Source: WQXF01 sp031553615 (lineage in GTDB: Bacteria > Bacillota > Clostridia > Christensenellales > Aristaeellaceae). Taken from it: a stretch of 64,000 bases of DNA. Below the pieces are notes generated by a model. That model was not told the DNA's origin. It made no database searches and worked only from the letters and a program-made list of their open reading frames with translations. This document shows, one piece after another, positions 61,146-64,000 of the stretch (position 1 is its first letter; every line of letters begins with the position of its first letter). The position numbers and the translations under genes are program-made. Location of the stretch: NCBI GenBank assembly GCA_031553615.1, contig JAVBLJ010000062.1:1-64000 (forward strand), in the 5' to 3' direction.

Positions 61146-61200
61146 AGTTGCTCACCGCCCCGCCGCGCTTGCTCGCGCTGATCTGCGCGCATTGGCGCGC

Positions 61201-63033
61201 TTACTTGACATCGTAATCAGCATCCACGCTGCCTTCCGGGCCGTGGGCTTGGGGTTCGCCATCGGGCTGGGTGTGGGCGTTCGGATCGGGGTTCTCGCCG
61301 CCCTGCTGCTGATATATCTTGCCAAACACCGCGTACACCTTCTGGGTGAAGGGCTCCTGGGCCGCCTTGATCTCATCGGCGTTCGCGCCCTCGCGCACCT
61401 TCTTGAACGCGTCCAGCTCGGTCTGAACGGTGGCCTTATCCTCTTCGGTCAGCTTATCGCCCAGTTCGCGCAGCTGCTTCTCGATTTCGAATATCATGCT
61501 GTCGGCGCGGTTGAGGGTCTCGACCTCATCCTTCTTGCGCTTGTCCTCTTCGGCGAACTGTTCGGCTTCCTTGATGCGCTGCTCGATCTCCTCCTCGCTG
61601 AGGTTGGTCGAGGCGGTGATGGTCACCTTCTGCTCGTTGCCAGTGCCCAAATCTTTGGCCGAAACGTTCACGATGCCGTTGCGGTCGATGTTGAAGGTGA
61701 CCTCGATCTGCGGCACGCCACGCGGCGCGGGCGCAATGCCGGTGAGCTGGAAGCGGCCCAGCGTCTTGTTGTGGGCGGCCATCTCGCGCTCGCCCTGCAG
61801 CACGTGGACTTCCACGCTGGTCTGTCCATCGGCGGCGGTGGAGAAAATCTGCGATTTGGTGGTGGGGATGGTGGTGTTACGATCGATGAGGCGGGTGAAG
61901 ATGCCACCCATGGTCTCGATGCCCAGCGACAGCGGGGTCACGTCGAGCAGCAGCACGTCCTTGACTTCGCCGCCCAGCACACCGGCCTGGATGGCCGCGC
62001 CCAGCGCCACGCACTCATCGGGGTTGATGTTCTTGTACGGATCCTTGCCGGTGATCTTCTTCACGGCATCCTGCACGGCAGGGATGCGTGTGGAACCGCC
62101 CACTAGGATCACGCGGTCGATCTGCGCGGCGGTCAGGCCTGCATCGCGCAGCGCCTGCTGCATGGGCTGCACGGTCTTTTCCACCAGATCGCGGGTCAGC
62201 TCGTCAAACTTGGCGCGGGTCAGCGTCACGTCGAGGTGCTTGGGGCCGCTGGCGTCGGCGGTGATAAACGGCAGGTTGACGTTGGTGGTCTGCAGGCCGG
62301 AGAGCTCGATCTTGGCCTTCTCCGCGCCCTCCTTGAGGCGCTGGAGCGCCATGCGATCCTGCTTGAGGTCGATGCCGGTTTCGCGCTTGAATTCGCTCGC
62401 CAGGTAATCGATCACGCGTTGATCGAAGTCATCGCCGCCCAGTCGGTTGTTGCCATTGGTGGCCAGCACCTCGAACACGCCATCGCCGATCTCCAGCAGC
62501 GAAACGTCGAAGGTGCCGCCGCCCAGGTCGTATACGAAAATCTTGTGGCTCTCTTCTTTATCCAAGCCATAGGCCAACGCGGCGGCCGTGGGCTCGTTGA
62601 TGATGCGCAGCACCTCCAGGCCCGCGATGCGTCCCGCATCCTTGGTGGCTTGGCGCTGGCTATCCGAGAAGTAGGCGGGCACGGTGATGACCGCTTGGGT
62701 CACCGTCTGGCCCAGGTAGGCTTCCGCGTCGCTCTTCAGCTTTTGCAGAATCATAGCCGAGATATCCTGCGGCGTATGATCCTTGCCGTCGATCGAAACC
62801 TTGTGGTTGGTGCCCATTTCGCGCTTGATGGACATGATGGTGCGATCCGGATTGGTGACGGCTTGGCGCTTGGCGACCTGGCCGATCAAACGCTCGCCGT
62901 TCTTCGCAAAGGCTACGACGGAGGGCGTGGTGCGCGCGCCTTCCGGATTGGGGATAACGACGGCCTCGCCGCCCTCCATAACGGCCACACAGCTGTTGGT
63001 AGTGCCCAGATCAATACCGATAATCTTTCCCAT
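61201..63033 (-). CDS. dnaK: Chaperone protein DnaK (Hsp70)
   Basis: 610 residues. ATPase domain: IGIDLGTTNSCVAVMEGG, FVYDLGGGTFDVSLLEIG, ILVGGSTRIPAVQDAV. Substrate domain: LLLDVTPLSLGIETMGG, then a lid with EQRIKEAEQFAEEDKRKKDE. The C-terminus ends in a short acidic DADYDVK rather than the EEVD motif. ATG 63033 follows TTGGAGG. It needs GrpE (next gene upstream) and DnaJ. Confidence 0.98.
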   Translation of the reverse strand: MGKIIGIDLGTTNSCVAVMEGGEAVVIPNPEGARTTPSVVAFAKNGERLIGQVAKRQAVTNPDRTIMSIKREMGTNHKVSIDGKDHTPQDISAMILQKLKSDAEAYLGQTVTQAVITVPAYFSDSQRQATKDAGRIAGLEVLRIINEPTAAALAYGLDKEESHKIFVYDLGGGTFDVSLLEIGDGVFEVLATNGNNRLGGDDFDQRVIDYLASEFKRETGIDLKQDRMALQRLKEGAEKAKIELSGLQTTNVNLPFITADASGPKHLDVTLTRAKFDELTRDLVEKTVQPMQQALRDAGLTAAQIDRVILVGGSTRIPAVQDAVKKITGKDPYKNINPDECVALGAAIQAGVLGGEVKDVLLLDVTPLSLGIETMGGIFTRLIDRNTTIPTTKSQIFSTAADGQTSVEVHVLQGEREMAAHNKTLGRFQLTGIAPAPRGVPQIEVTFNIDRNGIVNVSAKDLGTGNEQKVTITASTNLSEEEIEQRIKEAEQFAEEDKRKKDEVETLNRADSMIFEIEKQLRELGDKLTEEDKATVQTELDAFKKVREGANADEIKAAQEPFTQKVYAVFGKIYQQQGGENPDPNAHTQPDGEPQAHGPEGSVDADYDVK

Positions 63034-63165
63034 TGTATTTCCTCCAATTTCGCGTTGCAGTTTCTCGCATTGCTGTTTTTATGTTTCCGTGATTTGTTTT
63101 CGGATATTTGCTTGTTGGTTCCAAGCTTCCTATCGGGCTTTATGTAGAATTGGGCGGCAGAGCGC

Positions 63166-63780
63166 CTAGCCCACGACTACCTTTACCATGGCGTACCGGA
63201 GCACCTTGCTCTCGGTCTTATAGCCTTTTTGGAATACCTCGCATACGGTGCCCGGCTCGCCAGAATCGGCGTCGGCCTGCATCACTGCGTTTTCCAGGTT
63301 GGGATCGAACTTTTCGCCCACGCGGTTGATCTCGGCGACCCCAAATTTGCCCATCGCATCGCGCAGTTGGCGAAGGATCAACTCCACCCCACTGCCCAAG
63401 GAAGTGCCCTGCTCGCCCTGCGCGGCGGCGGCTTCGATGGCCCGCTCCAGGTTATCCAGCACGGGCAGTAGCTGGGTGAGCACGTTGTTAGCGCCATCCT
63501 GCGTGGCCTCGGCGCGCACCGACTGGTTGCGGCGGCGGAAGTTGTCAAAATCGGCCTGCACCCGCTGCGCAAGGTTCAGGTACTCTTCGCGCTCAGCCTC
63601 CGCCTTGTCGAGGCGATCGGCCCAGGGGTTGCCGGGTTCTTGCTCTGCGTAGGTCTGCGCACCGTTTGCGCCCGGGGTTTGCGGCTGATCCGCGGTTTCC
63701 TCTTCGCCCATGGGGTTCAGCGGAGCGTCCGGGGGAGCTCCTGCCTTTTCGTGTTTGTTCGTCTTTCGTTCCTTCGTCAT
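63166..63780 (-). CDS. grpE: Nucleotide exchange factor GrpE
   Basis: 204 residues: a disordered acidic N-terminus (about 1-55), a long coiled-coil helix (about 60-110, RLDKAEAEREEYLNLAQRVQADFDNFRRRN), and the GrpE signature with VGEKFDPNLENAVMQ and EVFQKGYKTESKVLRYAMVKV near the end. ATG 63780 with GAGGATAGCGAC; the longer in-frame start overlaps hrcA and is rejected. Confidence 0.96.
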   Translation of the reverse strand: MTKERKTNKHEKAGAPPDAPLNPMGEEETADQPQTPGANGAQTYAEQEPGNPWADRLDKAEAEREEYLNLAQRVQADFDNFRRRNQSVRAEATQDGANNVLTQLLPVLDNLERAIEAAAAQGEQGTSLGSGVELILRQLRDAMGKFGVAEINRVGEKFDPNLENAVMQADADSGEPGTVCEVFQKGYKTESKVLRYAMVKVVVG

Positions 63781-63845
63781 GTCGCTATCCTCAACTTTAC
63801 TGTTATCGCCTTTTGCTGTTATCGTTTTTTGCCTTTTCGTTATTT

Positions 63846-64000
63846 CTACCCCTGCTCGCGCAGTATCTGCGCGAATGTCCTGCCCACGTAGTCGAGCACC
63901 GCAATCACCTTTTGATATTGCATGCGGGTGGGGCCGATGACGCCGATGGTGCCGATGGTGTCGCTGCCTACCCGGTAGGTACCGGTAACAATGGAGCAAT
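63846..64000 (-). CDS. hrcA: Heat-inducible transcription repressor HrcA (3' end only)
   Basis: The window edge cuts the gene. The last ~50 codons read CSIVTGTYRVGSDTIGTIG, VIGPTRMQYQKVIAVLDYV and a short tail before TAG at 63846-63848, which is the HrcA C-terminal signature. HrcA represses this operon through the CIRCE element, which would be upstream of the gene and outside this window. Confidence 0.95.
   Translation of the reverse strand, partial: CSIVTGTYRVGSDTIGTIGVIGPTRMQYQKVIAVLDYVGRTFAQILREQG

Overview
The window is a GC-rich chromosomal segment of an endospore-forming member of the Bacillota, most likely class Clostridia. The evidence is a complete eight-gene spoIIIA operon, the spoIIAA-spoIIAB-sigF operon, spoIIP, a T-box leader on thrS, an Asp23/AmaP/DUF2273 cassette, a class I hrcA-grpE-dnaK-dnaJ heat-shock operon, and strong GGAGG-type ribosome sites with frequent GTG and TTG starts. 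I cannot name a genus. Nearly all of it is ordinary core genome. The only mobile-element trace is one decayed ISAs1-type transposase remnant at the left edge.

Layout. 63-991: a tRNA-Val(GAC) and the ISAs1 remnant, which abuts the tlyA stop codon. 989-11402: a long leftward operon running asp23, amaP, DUF2273, nusB, a TsaD-like paralogue, folD, xseA, xseB, ispA, a DUF212 membrane protein, dxs and tlyA (envelope stress, transcription, one-carbon, DNA repair and isoprenoid precursor functions). 11413-16672: spoIIIAA to spoIIIAH, which builds the mother-cell side of the feeding-tube channel. 16882-20858: an L,D-transpeptidase, an unassigned structured RNA with an intrinsic terminator, thiI plus its cysteine desulfurase, and a small membrane protein. 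21094-23295: a large, unrecognised zinc-ribbon membrane protein. 23413-25250: spoIIP and a DUF1614 membrane protein. 25532-29989: a type II topoisomerase pair, parE/parC-like. 30104-31606: the spoIIA operon. 31823-40962: a polysaccharide deacetylase, a soluble hybrid kinase, a PhoP/PhoR-type two-component pair, a DtxR/MntR-type regulator, an SH3 surface protein and an unusual DUF1680 protein. 41101-54000: thrS with its T-box, nucleoside and protein-phosphatase genes, tsaC, a ZIP transporter, and a translation-termination cluster (rho, rpmE, DUF1385, prmC, prfA). 53987-64000: an RNA methyltransferase, rpsU, a collagen-like protein, HIT, mtaB, rsmE, prmA, dnaJ, dnaK, grpE and the 3' end of hrcA.

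The most unusual property is not a single gene. Short tandem repeats, with 13-15 bp units in 2-5 copies, fill many same-strand gene spacers, and several run across stop codons. A 20-bp inverted repeat of AGTGAAC/AGTGAAT heptamers lies between prmA and dnaJ. Other points worth a second look are the structured RNA downstream of thiI, a repeated motif of about 29 bp at two gene ends, a palindrome over the promoter of the DUF1680 gene, a DUF1680 protein without the family's metal-binding cysteines, and the orphan 733-residue zinc-ribbon protein. I saw no CRISPR array, prophage, toxin-antitoxin module or recognisable defence island.
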